Source of the DNA: Mycolicibacterium chlorophenolicum | GTDB taxonomy: Bacteria > Actinomycetota > Actinomycetes > Mycobacteriales > Mycobacteriaceae | DNA: 64,000 nucleotides | Reading direction: 5' to 3' | Assembly (NCBI RefSeq): GCF_001044235.1 | Contig: NZ_JYNL01000020.1 | Location: 551,111 to 615,110 of the forward strand | Shown: positions 19,330-27,930 of the stretch, one piece after another | How the letters are laid out: each line of letters starts with the position of its first letter | Position numbering within the stretch: position 1 is the first letter of the stretch | Position numbers and translations under genes: made by a program | Notes under the pieces: generated by a model | The model's database searches: none | Told to the model about the DNA's origin: nothing | The model's input: the letters and a program-made list of their open reading frames with translations, nothing else

Positions 19330-20013
19330 TCAGTTGACGATCTGTCCGTCTTTCATCCGGACGACACGGCTCGCTTCGTCGGCCACCGTGGGGTCGTGGG
19401 TGCTGGCGACCACGGTGACGCCCATGGTCGAGCACAGATCACGCAACATCCGCACCACCGTCTCCCCCGTGCGGTGATCCAGATTGGCCGTCGGTTCGTC
19501 GGCCAGTACCAGCGTCGGGTTGCTGATCAGCGACCGCGCGATCGCGGTGCGCTGCTGCTCGCCGCCCGACATCTTGGTGGGTTGGTGATCGATGCGGTGG
19601 CCGAGGCCGACCAGTTCGAGGAGCTCGATGGCCCGCCGGCGCAGCGCGGCACGGTCGTAGGGCTCGAACATCAGTGGGAGCTCGACGTTCTCGACGGCCG
19701 ACAGGAACGGGATCAGGTTGTAGCTCTGGAAGATGAAGCCCACGGTGTCGTGCCGCAGCGCCGCGAACTGGCTCTCGGTCAGCGCGGCGGTGTCCTTGCC
19801 GGCGACCCGGACGGTGCCCTTGGTCGGCCGGTCCAGCCCACCGATGATGTTGAGCAGGGTGGACTTGCCGCTGCCGCTGGGCCCCATCAGGCACACGAAT
19901 TCGCCGGGCATCACCGTCAATTCGGCGGCCATCAACGCCTTGACCACCTCGTCGCCGAGCTTGTGCAGCTTCCACACGTCCGAGATCTCGATCACGGGGG
20001 CGGGTGCGGTCAT
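19330..20013 (-). CDS. ABC transporter ATP-binding protein, MacB/LolD type
   Basis: A 227-aa ATPase: Walker A GPSGSGKST (about 39-47), Q-loop in FIFQSYNLIPFLSAVENVEL, signature SGGEQQRTAIARSL, Walker B LVLADEPTANLDH and an H-loop His in STHDP. The SYNLIP region and short length place it with the MacB/LolD/FtsE class that powers FtsX-like permeases rather than import systems. The ATG is one base after the stop of the small permease (TGA-C-ATG). Together with the two permeases it should form a mechanotransmission or export complex at the inner membrane; the cargo is unknown. Confidence 0.92.
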   Translation of the reverse strand: MTAPAPVIEISDVWKLHKLGDEVVKALMAAELTVMPGEFVCLMGPSGSGKSTLLNIIGGLDRPTKGTVRVAGKDTAALTESQFAALRHDTVGFIFQSYNLIPFLSAVENVELPLMFEPYDRAALRRRAIELLELVGLGHRIDHQPTKMSGGEQQRTAIARSLISNPTLVLADEPTANLDHRTGETVVRMLRDLCSTMGVTVVASTHDPTVADEASRVVRMKDGQIVN

Positions 20014-20014
20014 G

Positions 20015-20581
20015 TCAGCTTCCTTCGGTCAGCGATCGGATGGGCGGACGGGAGGCGGCCTTCCAGGTGGGCACGACGCTGGTGGCCAGCGCGGCCACGA
20101 TGCTGACCGCGACGGCCACCCCGGCCCCGACCGCCAGCCCCACCGTCGACACCCCGGTGCCGACGACTCCGGCCGCGGCGAGCACGACACCGGTCAGCAC
20201 GGCGAGCAGGGCCCCGATCAGAGCTCCTGCCAGTGCGGCGATCACGGGTTCGACGAGCAGCGCGGCGACGACGGGCGCGCGAGGGATGCCGTTGGCGCCC
20301 AGCACCCCCAACTCGCGGGTGCGGTGCGCCACGGTCCGGGTGGTCGCCACCGCCACCTCGGCGACGCCGACCAGGAGCACGGTCACCGCGATCAACACCA
20401 CCGCGCGACTGATCTCGTCGGCGTGGCCCAATGCGGCCGACTGGGTGCGGATTCCGTCGGACATGCCGAACACCAGCACGACGAGATACGCACCCGTGGC
20501 GGTGGTGACGGCCGGCAGCACCATCTCGCTGATCCGCCGCCGCGCCGCCAGCCAGCCGTAGGACAGGCCGTTGCCGATCAT
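20015..20581 (-). CDS. FtsX-like ABC permease, short form without periplasmic domain
   Basis: A 188-aa membrane protein. After a short basic N-terminus (WLAARRRISEM) there is one helix, a short linker, and a three-helix FtsX-like core containing RTRELGVLGANGIPRAPVVA. The large extracytoplasmic domain of MacB/FtsX permeases is missing, so the two permeases of this system are asymmetric. The ATG overlaps the long permease stop (ATGA). It probably pairs with the long permease and the ATPase at 19330. High Ala/Val/Gly makes exact helix limits uncertain. Confidence 0.8.
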   Translation of the reverse strand: MIGNGLSYGWLAARRRISEMVLPAVTTATGAYLVVLVFGMSDGIRTQSAALGHADEISRAVVLIAVTVLLVGVAEVAVATTRTVAHRTRELGVLGANGIPRAPVVAALLVEPVIAALAGALIGALLAVLTGVVLAAAGVVGTGVSTVGLAVGAGVAVAVSIVAALATSVVPTWKAASRPPIRSLTEGS

Positions 20582-21774
20582 CGCGCACCCAGCAGAGCGA
20601 CGGGCCGCTGCTGCAGCAACCGGTGCACCGGCACCAGAGCGCCGACGATCGCCATCGCGGGCAGGAACATCGCGGTCATCGCGACACCCTGCAGCCACGC
20701 CGTCGGGGTCGCGATCCCCGGAATCACCAGGGCCACAGCGATTCCGGCGGCAGCGATGCCGACGACGTAGGCGGCCAGGAACACGATCGCCGATTCGACC
20801 AGGAAGAAGTACAGGACCTCGTCGGCCAGTCCGATGCTCGACATGATGCCGAATTCGCGCCGCCGCTCGGTGACCGCCGCGAGGAAGGACGACACCGCGA
20901 TCACGAAGCCGAGGGCGAGTCCGATGGTGGAGATCAGACCGAGTGTCGATCCCGTCACCTTGCCCGAGAAGAGCGCCGAGAACTTCTGCTCGAAGGTCAG
21001 CGGGCCGGATCCTCCGACGGTGTCGTAGATGAGCCCGGCGCCGGCAGGGTCGGGTCGTTGAGCCGGATCCGGGGTGGACGGCAGGCTGACCGCGGCTGAG
21101 AAGATCTGCGCGAGATCGCGGCGCTGCGCCGACCCGGCGGGCGCCGATACGATCCACCAACCATTCTGCCCCACAACGCTTTCGGCCACTCCCGTCGGTA
21201 CGGTCAGGGATTCGCCGGTGCCGTCGATCGTGACCTGCAGGCTCTGTCCGCCGACGGTGACGCGGTCACCGGCACCGAGACCGAGCCGCTCGCCCAGTCC
21301 CGAGCCCACCGACGCCTCGCCCGCGGCGACAGCGTCGCTGCCGCGCAGCGACACCGACTGGCCGTTCACCTGCGTCACCCCGGACAGGACGCGGCTGGCC
21401 CCCCAGCCCGGCGGGGCGGAGATGTCGGGTGCGGGGCCGTCGGCGACCAGCGCCTCGACGTCCGGGTCGTAGTGCACCCCGGCGGCGGGCACCACCCACA
21501 GCGCCCCGCCTGCGAGCACGTCGGTGACCGAATTCTCGCCGGTGATCGCGAAACTCGCCGATACGGTGCGCACCACGGTGACGCAGGCGATCGCCAGCGC
21601 GATGCCCAGCACCGACAGCACGAACCGTTCGGGCCGCCGCCTGATGTTGGCCAGGGCGAACCGGACGAGGCACAGAACCGTGTTCTGCGACCCGACGGGG
21701 ATCTGCGGTGATCGGACCACCGTGGGCGCGTCGCCGACCTGACTGGTCTCCACGAGAAGCGATGCTGCGAGCAC
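20578..21774 (-). CDS. FtsX-like ABC permease with extracytoplasmic MacB-type domain
   Basis: Up to 398 aa. The permease proper starts at RFALANIRRRPERFVLSVLG, giving helix 1, then an extracytoplasmic domain of about 190 residues (MacB_PCD-like), then three C-terminal helices with RRREFGIMSSIGLADEVLYF. That is the MacB/FtsX layout. The open frame begins at GTG 21774, but the first 30-40 residues look unconserved; a GTG at V20 or another internal start is possible. It heads the leftward permease-permease-ATPase-APC-amine oxidase gene row. Substrate unknown. Confidence 0.83.
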   Translation of the reverse strand: MLAASLLVETSQVGDAPTVVRSPQIPVGSQNTVLCLVRFALANIRRRPERFVLSVLGIALAIACVTVVRTVSASFAITGENSVTDVLAGGALWVVPAAGVHYDPDVEALVADGPAPDISAPPGWGASRVLSGVTQVNGQSVSLRGSDAVAAGEASVGSGLGERLGLGAGDRVTVGGQSLQVTIDGTGESLTVPTGVAESVVGQNGWWIVSAPAGSAQRRDLAQIFSAAVSLPSTPDPAQRPDPAGAGLIYDTVGGSGPLTFEQKFSALFSGKVTGSTLGLISTIGLALGFVIAVSSFLAAVTERRREFGIMSSIGLADEVLYFFLVESAIVFLAAYVVGIAAAGIAVALVIPGIATPTAWLQGVAMTAMFLPAMAIVGALVPVHRLLQQRPVALLGAR

Positions 21775-21872
21775 AACGTAACGGCCGCAGCCACCGGCAA
21801 TGTCGGCGGTGTTAACTCACCGCGGGTCCCGTTACGTCACGGTGTCGGGCGCACAACGGATTTCGTCGGCGG

Positions 21873-23279
21873 TCAGTCCGAGATCGTGCGCCAGGGTCGC
21901 GCCTGCTCGAGCTCGTAGGCCAGCGCGAGGAGCCGGGCGTCGTGGCCGAGCGGCGCCGAGAACATCATGCCGACCGGCAGCCCCGACGCAGAATGGGCCA
22001 GCGGCAACGAGATCGCCGGTTCTCCCGTCACGTTCTGCAGCGGCGTGAACGCCACCCATTCGATGAGCCGGTCGATCACCTGCTGGTAGTCGGCCGTCGG
22101 ATCGAGGTGCCCGATGCGCGGTGTGACGTCGGCGAGCGTCGGAGTGAGCAGGACGTCGTAGGTCCCGTGCAGCCGGGAGGTGATCCGGCGGGTGCGCGCC
22201 AACCGGGCGAGCGCTGTCGGCAGGCGGACCAGGTTGCGGGCGGCGTGCCGCTCGAGGCCAAGCGTGAGGTTGTCCAGCCTGCTGCGGTCGAACGTCTCCC
22301 CGAACATGCGCTGCCCGCCGCGGACCAACGCAAAGGCCAGAAACGACCAGTAGAGCAGGAAGTCGTCGATGAATCGCGCAGGGATCGGGTTGTCGATCAC
22401 GCTCACCCGGTGCCCGAGTTCCTCGAGCAGCGTGGCGGTCTTGAGGGTCAGTTCGACGATCTCCGGCGCCGAGTCCCGCGCGATCGACCGGGTGCACACC
22501 GCGACGTGCAGGCGTTCGGCGCCAGGACCGGTGACGTCGCCCACCGGCGGCAGCTTCGGGCCCGCGACGATGCGTTCCATCTCCCGGTAGAACGCCGCGG
22601 TGTCGCGGACCGAGCGCGTGAGGACGCCGTTGTGCACGATGCGCAGCGGCATCTGGCGCACGTTCTTGTCCAGGGGCAGGCGTCCGCGCGAGGGTTTGAG
22701 GCCGACCAGGCCGTTGCACGCCGCGGGGATCCGGATCGAGCCACCGCCGTCGTTGGCGTGGGCGATCGGCACGACGCCGGCGGCGACGAACGCGCCCGAA
22801 CCGGAAGACGACGCACCGGCCGTGTGCTCGACGTTCCACGGGTTGCGCACCGGGCCCAGCCGGGGATGTTCGGCCGAGGCGCTGAAGCCGAACTCGGAGA
22901 GTTGCGTCTTGCCCAACGGCACCAGTCCGGTGGCCAGGTAGGCGCGGGCGAAGTCGCCGTCAGCGGGGGCGGGTCGCGCCTCCCAGGCGTCGGCGCCCTC
23001 CCGGGTCGGCATCCCGGCCACCGCGACGTTGTCTTTGATGAACGACGGCACCCCGTCGAAGTAGCCGCCGTAGGGCGTTGCCTGCCGGGCCCGGGCCCGC
23101 GCGCGCTCGAACGCCTCGTAGGCCAGGCCGTTCAGTGCCGGGTTCACCGCCTCGGCGCGGGCGATGGCGGCGTCGACGAGTTCGGTGGCCGACACCGACC
23201 CGCCCCGCAGCGCCTCCACGGCACCCACCGCGTCCAGGTCGCCGAGGGCGTCGTCGCCGAAAGCATCAACACGGTCCAT
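21873..23279 (-). CDS. Amidase signature (AS) family hydrolase
   Basis: A 468-aa amidase. The AS catalytic triad can be placed: Lys in PSFIKDNVAVAG, and the Gly/Ser-rich GASSSGSGAFVAAGVVPIAH supplying cis-Ser and the nucleophilic Ser region, followed by NDGGGSIRIPAACNGLVGLK. It hydrolyses an amide bond to acid plus ammonia or amine; members act on many aliphatic or aromatic amides. Full length. It stands alone, leftward, upstream of the permease operon; a role in supplying amines to the oxidase is possible but speculative. Confidence 0.92.
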   Translation of the reverse strand: MDRVDAFGDDALGDLDAVGAVEALRGGSVSATELVDAAIARAEAVNPALNGLAYEAFERARARARQATPYGGYFDGVPSFIKDNVAVAGMPTREGADAWEARPAPADGDFARAYLATGLVPLGKTQLSEFGFSASAEHPRLGPVRNPWNVEHTAGASSSGSGAFVAAGVVPIAHANDGGGSIRIPAACNGLVGLKPSRGRLPLDKNVRQMPLRIVHNGVLTRSVRDTAAFYREMERIVAGPKLPPVGDVTGPGAERLHVAVCTRSIARDSAPEIVELTLKTATLLEELGHRVSVIDNPIPARFIDDFLLYWSFLAFALVRGGQRMFGETFDRSRLDNLTLGLERHAARNLVRLPTALARLARTRRITSRLHGTYDVLLTPTLADVTPRIGHLDPTADYQQVIDRLIEWVAFTPLQNVTGEPAISLPLAHSASGLPVGMMFSAPLGHDARLLALAYELEQARPWRTISD

Positions 23280-23330
23280 GGCCGCGACGGTACCAAAGCG
23301 TACCGGGGTGGAGGCGCGGGCCGGGGCTCC

Positions 23331-24824
23331 TCACTCAGCGCGGCGCAGCACCGCACCCACGGTCATGGCCAGGATCTTCCAGTCGAGCCACAGCGACCAG
23401 TTCTCGATGTAGAAGTTGTCCCATTCCGCGCGGTCGGCGATCGACGTCTGGCCACGCAGGCCGTGCACCTGGGCCCAGCCCGTGATCCCCGCTTTCACGC
23501 GGTGCCGGTCGCCGTAGCGGGCGATCTGGACGTTGAACAGGTCGACGTACTCCGGGCGCTCCGGCCGCGGACCCACCAGGCTCATCTCACCGCGGATCAC
23601 GTTGATCAGCTGGGGCAGTTCATCCAGAGACGTGGCCCGCAGGATCTTGCCGATCCGGGTCCGGCGGTCCTCCCCCTCGACGCCGCCGGGCGCGCGGTCG
23701 GCACTGCGCTGGAACGCGGCGTCAGCCTCGCTCGGCGGGCGCATCGAGCGGAACTTCAGGCACTGGAAGACGCGGCCGTCGCGGCCGATCCGCGGTTGAC
23801 CGAAGAAGATCGGCCCCGGAGAGCTCAGCCGGACCAGCAGCATCAGCGTGAGGAACAGCGGCGAGATCAGCAGCAGGCCCAGCGCCGCGAACATCCGGTC
23901 GGAGACGTGCTTGACCGCGAACTGCCAGCCGCGCGGATCGGTGCTCGGGACCGCGATCAGCGGCAGGCCGCCGATGTGGTCGATGTGGGCGTGCACGCCG
24001 ATCGTGTCGAAGATCCGCGGCACGATCCACACCGCCATCCCGCGCTTGTGCGCGACCTTCACCGCGGCGGTCATGGCGTCGTCGCGGGTCCGGGAGAACG
24101 CGACGATGAGACACTGCGCGCCGGTCTGGGTGATGACGTCCTCGAGGCCGTCGAGCTTGCCCAGATACGGGATGCTCGACGGCTTGTCGCGGTCCAGGCC
24201 CATCGAGGGCACGTCGTCGTCGATCAGCCCGACCGGCCGCAACCCGTACTGCGGGGTGACCTCGAGCCGCTCCACGACCTGCGCCGCGATCCTACCGTTG
24301 CCGACGATGAGGGTCGGCGAGATCAGCCGGTCGCGGCGGAACTGGTGGTTGCGGATCAGGAACCACACCAGGCGGCCGAGCGGGATCAGAACCGCCGCAA
24401 CCATCCATACCTTGGCGACGGCCGGGCCCCGGTTTGAGCCGTCCACGTCAGGGTTCAGCACCAGGCCGCTGAGCAGCAGCATGGCCGCGACCGAGGTCAG
24501 GGCCTCGATCTTGGGCAGCTCGTCGAGGAAAGACCGGTTCAGCGAGCGCTTGTAGAGACCACGGATCGCGAACAACGCGACCACCGTCGGCGCGAAGAAG
24601 CACATCATCCAGCTCGGCGGGAGACGGTCGGCGCTGTGGTTGGCCCACGTCATGCCGATCGCGACCGCCAGCGACGCCGTCGACAGGTCGATCGCTGCGA
24701 GGACAAGCGATCCGCGACCTTTGCGGCGCGACGGGTGCACCAGCTCGAGAGGCGGCATCGGATCGCGTCCGACCGGACGCAGAGGTGCCTTTGCCGGACG
24801 CGGAGAGTCGACGATGCCGGTCAT
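23331..24824 (-). CDS. Polyprenyl-phosphate sugar-1-phosphate transferase (WcaJ/WbaP type)
   Basis: A 497-aa exopolysaccharide initiation enzyme. An N-terminal block with four hydrophobic segments precedes a CoA-binding-like fold (LIVGNGRIAAQVVERL) and a fifth helix at about 310-330. The conserved C-terminal catalytic domain has KFRSMRPPSEAD, RIGKILRATSLDELPQLINV and GEMSLVGPRPERPEY, ending KAGITGWAQVHGLRG. It transfers a sugar phosphate, commonly glucose-1-P or galactose-1-P, to undecaprenyl or decaprenyl phosphate. No glycosyltransferases or Wzy-like genes flank it here, so the polymer it starts is unclear; galE at 13796 could supply UDP-galactose. Confidence 0.93.
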   Translation of the reverse strand: MTGIVDSPRPAKAPLRPVGRDPMPPLELVHPSRRKGRGSLVLAAIDLSTASLAVAIGMTWANHSADRLPPSWMMCFFAPTVVALFAIRGLYKRSLNRSFLDELPKIEALTSVAAMLLLSGLVLNPDVDGSNRGPAVAKVWMVAAVLIPLGRLVWFLIRNHQFRRDRLISPTLIVGNGRIAAQVVERLEVTPQYGLRPVGLIDDDVPSMGLDRDKPSSIPYLGKLDGLEDVITQTGAQCLIVAFSRTRDDAMTAAVKVAHKRGMAVWIVPRIFDTIGVHAHIDHIGGLPLIAVPSTDPRGWQFAVKHVSDRMFAALGLLLISPLFLTLMLLVRLSSPGPIFFGQPRIGRDGRVFQCLKFRSMRPPSEADAAFQRSADRAPGGVEGEDRRTRIGKILRATSLDELPQLINVIRGEMSLVGPRPERPEYVDLFNVQIARYGDRHRVKAGITGWAQVHGLRGQTSIADRAEWDNFYIENWSLWLDWKILAMTVGAVLRRAE

Positions 24825-25118
24825 TGTTGACCAGTCGCTATCTCGGCTGCCTCCACGACAGAAGGTTAACTCCGCGCCGCGGCATCTGTCGGCATTTGAC
24901 GCTGTGACGTCGTAACGGAACGATGTGGGCGACCGGTCAAGAGTTTGCTAGTCGCACCCGGTCGGAGATCCGGCAAAAGCGTCGGTCCGTTGTAGCGCCC
25001 TGTCGCGCAAACCTCGGAACACGGAATTATTGTCGCGATCGACGATTGTCGATCCCGGGCGCGCGGATCTGGCAAAAACATCCGACGCGCCCCGCGATTG
25101 TCCATCTGCTACGCAGAC
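24825..25118. other. Intergenic region upstream of the sugar-phosphate transferase, with short repeats
   Basis: No gene is evident in this ~290-bp stretch. GATCCGGCAAAAGCGTC (from 24968) and GATCTGGCAAAAACATC (from 25066) are near-identical copies about 98 bp apart. A perfect inverted repeat GATCGAC-GATT-GTCGATC lies at 25037-25054. These may be regulator sites for the transferase gene; I cannot assign a regulator. Confidence 0.5.
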
Positions 25119-25146
25119 GGCCCCCGGAACCGAGGTTCCGGGGGCC
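25119..25146 (-). terminator. Strong stem-loop after tsf
   Basis: GGCCCCCGGAAC pairs perfectly with GTTCCGGGGGCC around a CGAG loop, 18-45 nt beyond the tsf stop. A 12-bp GC stem without a T tract is the usual mycobacterial terminator form. Confidence 0.8.
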
Positions 25147-25163
25147 GCGTTGCGGAGCTGGGG

Positions 25164-25979
25164 TCAGGCCTGACCGACCTCGAACCGGACGAACCGGGTC
25201 ACGGTCACGCCGGCCTCGTCGAGCAGCGCCTTGACGGTCTTCTTGTTGTCGGACACCGACGGCTGGTCGAGCAGCACGACGTCCTTGTAGAAACCGGTGA
25301 CGCGACCCTCGACGATCTTGGGCAGCGCCTGCTCGGGCTTGTTCTCGTTGCGGGCCGTCTCCTCGGCGATGCGACGCTCGTTGGCGACGATGTCCTCGGG
25401 CACGTCCTCACGGGTGAGGTACTTGGCCTTCAGCGCGGCGATCTGCAGCGCGACCGCGTGCGCGGCCGACTTGTCGTCACCGGTGTACTCGACCAGCACA
25501 CCGACGGCCGGCGGGAGGTCCGCGGCACGCTTGTGCAGGTAGGTCTCGACCGTGCCGTCGAAGTAGGCGACGCGGCGCAGCTCGAGCTTCTCGCCGATCT
25601 TGGCCGACAGGTCGGCGATGACCTGCTCGACCGTGGTGTCACCGGCCTTGGCGGCCTTGAGGGCGTCGACGTCGGTCGCCTTGGCCGCGGCCGCGGCGGC
25701 CACGATCTGGTCGGCGGCGGCCTGGAACTCGGCGTTCTTGGCGACGAAGTCGGTCTCGGAGTTGAGCTCGATCAGCGCGCCGTCCTTGGCGGCCACCAGG
25801 CCCTCGGCGGTGGCGCGCTCGGCGCGCTTGCCGACGTCCTTGGCACCCTTGATGCGCAGGAGTTCGACGGCCTTGTCGAAGTCGCCGTCGGCGTCGACGA
25901 GCGCGTTCTTGCTGTCCATCATTCCGGCGCCGGTCAGCTCCCGCAGGCGCTTGACGTCGGCAGCGGTGTAGTTAGCCAT
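25164..25979 (-). CDS. tsf: Elongation factor Ts
   Basis: A 271-aa EF-Ts. It starts [20 protein letters not shown], has the N-terminal [13 protein letters not shown] helix pair and the core [11 protein letters not shown] that contacts EF-Tu. It exchanges GDP for GTP on EF-Tu. The length equals the usual mycobacterial form and is shorter than the E. coli protein. It begins 9 nt after rpsB and ends at a strong stem-loop, so rpsB-tsf is one unit. Confidence 0.98.
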   Translation of the reverse strand: MANYTAADVKRLRELTGAGMMDSKNALVDADGDFDKAVELLRIKGAKDVGKRAERATAEGLVAAKDGALIELNSETDFVAKNAEFQAAADQIVAAAAAAKATDVDALKAAKAGDTTVEQVIADLSAKIGEKLELRRVAYFDGTVETYLHKRAADLPPAVGVLVEYTGDDKSAAHAVALQIAALKAKYLTREDVPEDIVANERRIAEETARNENKPEQALPKIVEGRVTGFYKDVVLLDQPSVSDNKKTVKALLDEAGVTVTRFVRFEVGQA

Positions 25980-25988
25980 TGATGTGTC

Positions 25989-26846
25989 CTAGGGATTCGG
26001 GGCGGGGGTGGGTTCGGTCTGGATGTCGGCCTCGGGCGTTCCCGGCGCGGCACCTGCCGCGGTCGGCGACGCCGTGGCACCGGCCAGCAGCTCCTGCTCC
26101 CACTCGGCCAGCGGCTCCGCGGCCTCGGCATCGGACTTGTCGCCACCGGAACCGGCGCCGGCGCGGGCCTGCAGGCCCTCGGCGACCGCGGAGGCCACCA
26201 CCTTGGTCAGCAGGGCGGCCGAGCGGATCGCGTCGTCGTTGCCCGGGATCGGGTAGTCGACGAGGTCCGGGTCGCAGTTGGTGTCGAGGATCGCGATGAT
26301 CGGGATGTTCAGCTTGCGGGCCTCGGCGACCGCGAGGTGCTCTTTGTTGGTGTCGACCACCCAGATCGCCGACGGGATCTTCTGCATGTCGCGGATACCG
26401 CCGAGCGATCGCTCGAGCTTGTTCTTCTCGCGGGTCAGCATCAGGATTTCCTTCTTGGTGCGACCCTCGAACCCGCCGGTCTGCTCCATCGCCTCGAGCT
26501 CCTTGAGGCGCTGCAGCCGCTTGTGCACGGTGGAGAAGTTGGTGAGCATGCCGCCGAGCCAGCGCTGGTTCACGTACGGCATGCCGACGCGGGTCGCCTC
26601 CTCGGCGATGGATTCCTGCGCCTGCTTCTTGGTGCCGACGAACATGATGGAGCCGCCGTGCGCGACGGTCTCCTTGACGAACTCGTACGCCTTGTCGATG
26701 TAGGTCAGCGTCTGCTGCAGATCGATGATGTAGATGCCATTGCGGTCGGTGAAGATGAACCGCTTCATCTTGGGATTCCAGCGCCGGGTCTGATGCCCGA
26801 AGTGGGTGCCGCTGTCGAGCAGCTGCTTCATGGTCACAACAGCCAT
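25989..26846 (-). CDS. rpsB: 30S ribosomal protein S2
   Basis: A 285-aa S2 with the signature [20 protein letters not shown], the coiled-coil region ([24 protein letters not shown]) and [15 protein letters not shown]. The C-terminal ~50 residues form an Ala/Glu/Pro-rich actinobacterial tail. It is a late-assembling small-subunit protein. A stem-loop and a likely -10 box lie in the 280-bp upstream region. Confidence 0.98.
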   Translation of the reverse strand: MAVVTMKQLLDSGTHFGHQTRRWNPKMKRFIFTDRNGIYIIDLQQTLTYIDKAYEFVKETVAHGGSIMFVGTKKQAQESIAEEATRVGMPYVNQRWLGGMLTNFSTVHKRLQRLKELEAMEQTGGFEGRTKKEILMLTREKNKLERSLGGIRDMQKIPSAIWVVDTNKEHLAVAEARKLNIPIIAILDTNCDPDLVDYPIPGNDDAIRSAALLTKVVASAVAEGLQARAGAGSGGDKSDAEAAEPLAEWEQELLAGATASPTAAGAAPGTPEADIQTEPTPAPNP

Positions 26847-26877
26847 GGTTGTCAGATACCTTCAGTTGTCGGTTGTC

Positions 26878-26925
26878 GTCCGGCATCGGGTGAGCCGGAC
26901 CCTGGCGACTGCTTCGATGCCGGAC
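26878..26925 (-). promoter_or_regulatory. Stem-loop in the rpsB 5' leader
   Basis: GTCCGGCATCG (26878-26888) is perfectly complementary to CGATGCCGGAC (26915-26925). On the rpsB strand it sits 32-79 nt before the ATG, inside the probable leader. It could be a ribosomal-protein autoregulatory structure (S2 represses its own operon in other bacteria) or merely structural. Confidence 0.5.
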
Positions 26926-27022
26926 CCGATCACTAGAACGGGACCGCCGGCATACAGGTGACGAACCCGGGGGGCTCGTGCAGACGCGCGAAGTCAGCCC
27001 GCGCAAGCGAGCTGCGCTAGGA

Positions 27023-27028
27023 AGTTTA
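27023..27028 (-). promoter_or_regulatory. Probable -10 box of the rpsB promoter (TAAACT)
   Basis: On the minus strand TGTAAACTTCC fits the mycobacterial TANNNT -10 pattern. It implies a leader of about 170 nt before rpsB. No convincing -35 is seen 16-18 nt upstream, which is common in mycobacteria. Confidence 0.45.
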
Positions 27029-27125
27029 CACGCTGCCCAGGGGTGGTTTGACCACCGCGACCAGCCATCCCCAGCCGTCGGAATCGGGGCTGGCCGACGC
27101 GGCGGCCGCGCGGTGCACTGGCGGG

Positions 27126-27617
27126 ATGCGTGTGCTGGCGGTTCTCCTGGTCCTCGCGGTGACGTGGGCGGCGCCGGTGGGGGCCGACGGCGCCCGGCTG
27201 GAGTGGCCGCTGCGGCCGCGACCGGCGGTGGTGCGGGCCTTCGACGCGCCGTCGCCGAACTGGCAGCGCGGGCATCGCGGGGTCGACCTCGCCGGTGCCG
27301 CCGGCCAGCCCGTGCTCGCCGCGGCCGCGGGCACCGTGGTCTTCGCCGGTGAGCTCGCGGGCCGGCCGCTGGTCTCGGTGGCCCATCCGGGCGGCCTGCG
27401 CACCAGCTACGAGCCGGTGCGCGCGTCGGTGCGTCCCGGCCAGCTCGTCGGCGCGGGCACGGTGATCGGGGCGCTGCAGCCAGGGCATCCGGGCTGCACC
27501 GCGCCGGCCTGCCTGCACTGGGGTGCGATGTGGGGTGCGGCGGCCCGCGCCGATTACGTCGACCCGCTGGCTCTGGTGGTGACGACGCCGATCCGGCTCA
27601 AGCCGCTGGCGGGGTGA
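27126..27617 (+). CDS. Secreted M23-family (LytM/peptidoglycan endopeptidase-like) protein
   Basis: A 163-aa protein that starts with a signal peptide (MRVLAVLLVLAVTWAAPVGA, then DGARLEW). The M23 fold is clear: WQRGHRGVDLAG supplies the first zinc His and Asp, and ACLHWG the last zinc His. The usual HxH has Cys in place of its first His, so peptidase activity is not assured. An open frame extends upstream to 27048, but the signal peptide fixes the ATG at 27126. It corresponds by position to the gene beside rpsB in M. tuberculosis (Rv2891). It diverges from rpsB. Confidence 0.85.
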   Translation: MRVLAVLLVLAVTWAAPVGADGARLEWPLRPRPAVVRAFDAPSPNWQRGHRGVDLAGAAGQPVLAAAAGTVVFAGELAGRPLVSVAHPGGLRTSYEPVRASVRPGQLVGAGTVIGALQPGHPGCTAPACLHWGAMWGAAARADYVDPLALVVTTPIRLKPLAG

Positions 27618-27641
27618 GGGATGCGAAATCGCCCACGGTCG

Positions 27642-27679
27642 CCTCCCGGCGAACGGTCCGATGGCCGTCCGCCGGGAGG
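27642..27679. terminator. Bidirectional stem-loop between convergent genes
   Basis: CCTCCCGGCG (27642-27651) pairs with CGCCGGGAGG (27670-27679); an inner ACGG/CCGT can extend it. It sits between the convergent M23 and tautomerase stop codons, so it can serve both. Confidence 0.7.
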
Positions 27680-27685
27680 TGATGG

Positions 27686-27916
27686 TCACGATGCGACGGG
27701 TTGAGCCGCGGCGATCGCCTTGACGTCGGCCGTGTGCAGCGGGGTGCCACCGACGCCCCAGTCGCCACTGGCGACCTCCTCCACCACGACCCAGGTAACG
27801 GGCCGCATGTTCTCGCCCTCGATCTCGACCATGGCATCGGTGACTTTCCGGACGATGTCCTGCTTCTGGGCCGCCGAGAACACTCCCTCGATGATCTTCA
27901 CGTTGATGAACGGCAT
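27686..27916 (-). CDS. 4-oxalocrotonate tautomerase family protein
   Basis: A small (76-aa) tautomerase. Two ATGs lie side by side (27919 and 27916); the second gives MPFINVKIIEG, so that after Met removal Pro1 is the catalytic base, as the family requires. GGAG lies 6 nt before this second ATG. Arg in SAAQKQDIVRKV fits the usual position. Family members shift double bonds of keto-acids in aromatic meta-cleavage and relatives. It follows the AhpD-like gene by 14 nt, so both are probably one transcript. Confidence 0.88.
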   Translation of the reverse strand: MPFINVKIIEGVFSAAQKQDIVRKVTDAMVEIEGENMRPVTWVVVEEVASGDWGVGGTPLHTADVKAIAAAQPVAS

Positions 27917-27930
27917 CATTTTCTCCTTCT

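Noticed and set aside
21942..24437. An 831-codon open frame antisense to the amidase and sugar-phosphate transferase
   Set aside because: Spans two clear genes on the other strand and has shadow composition; no motif recognised.
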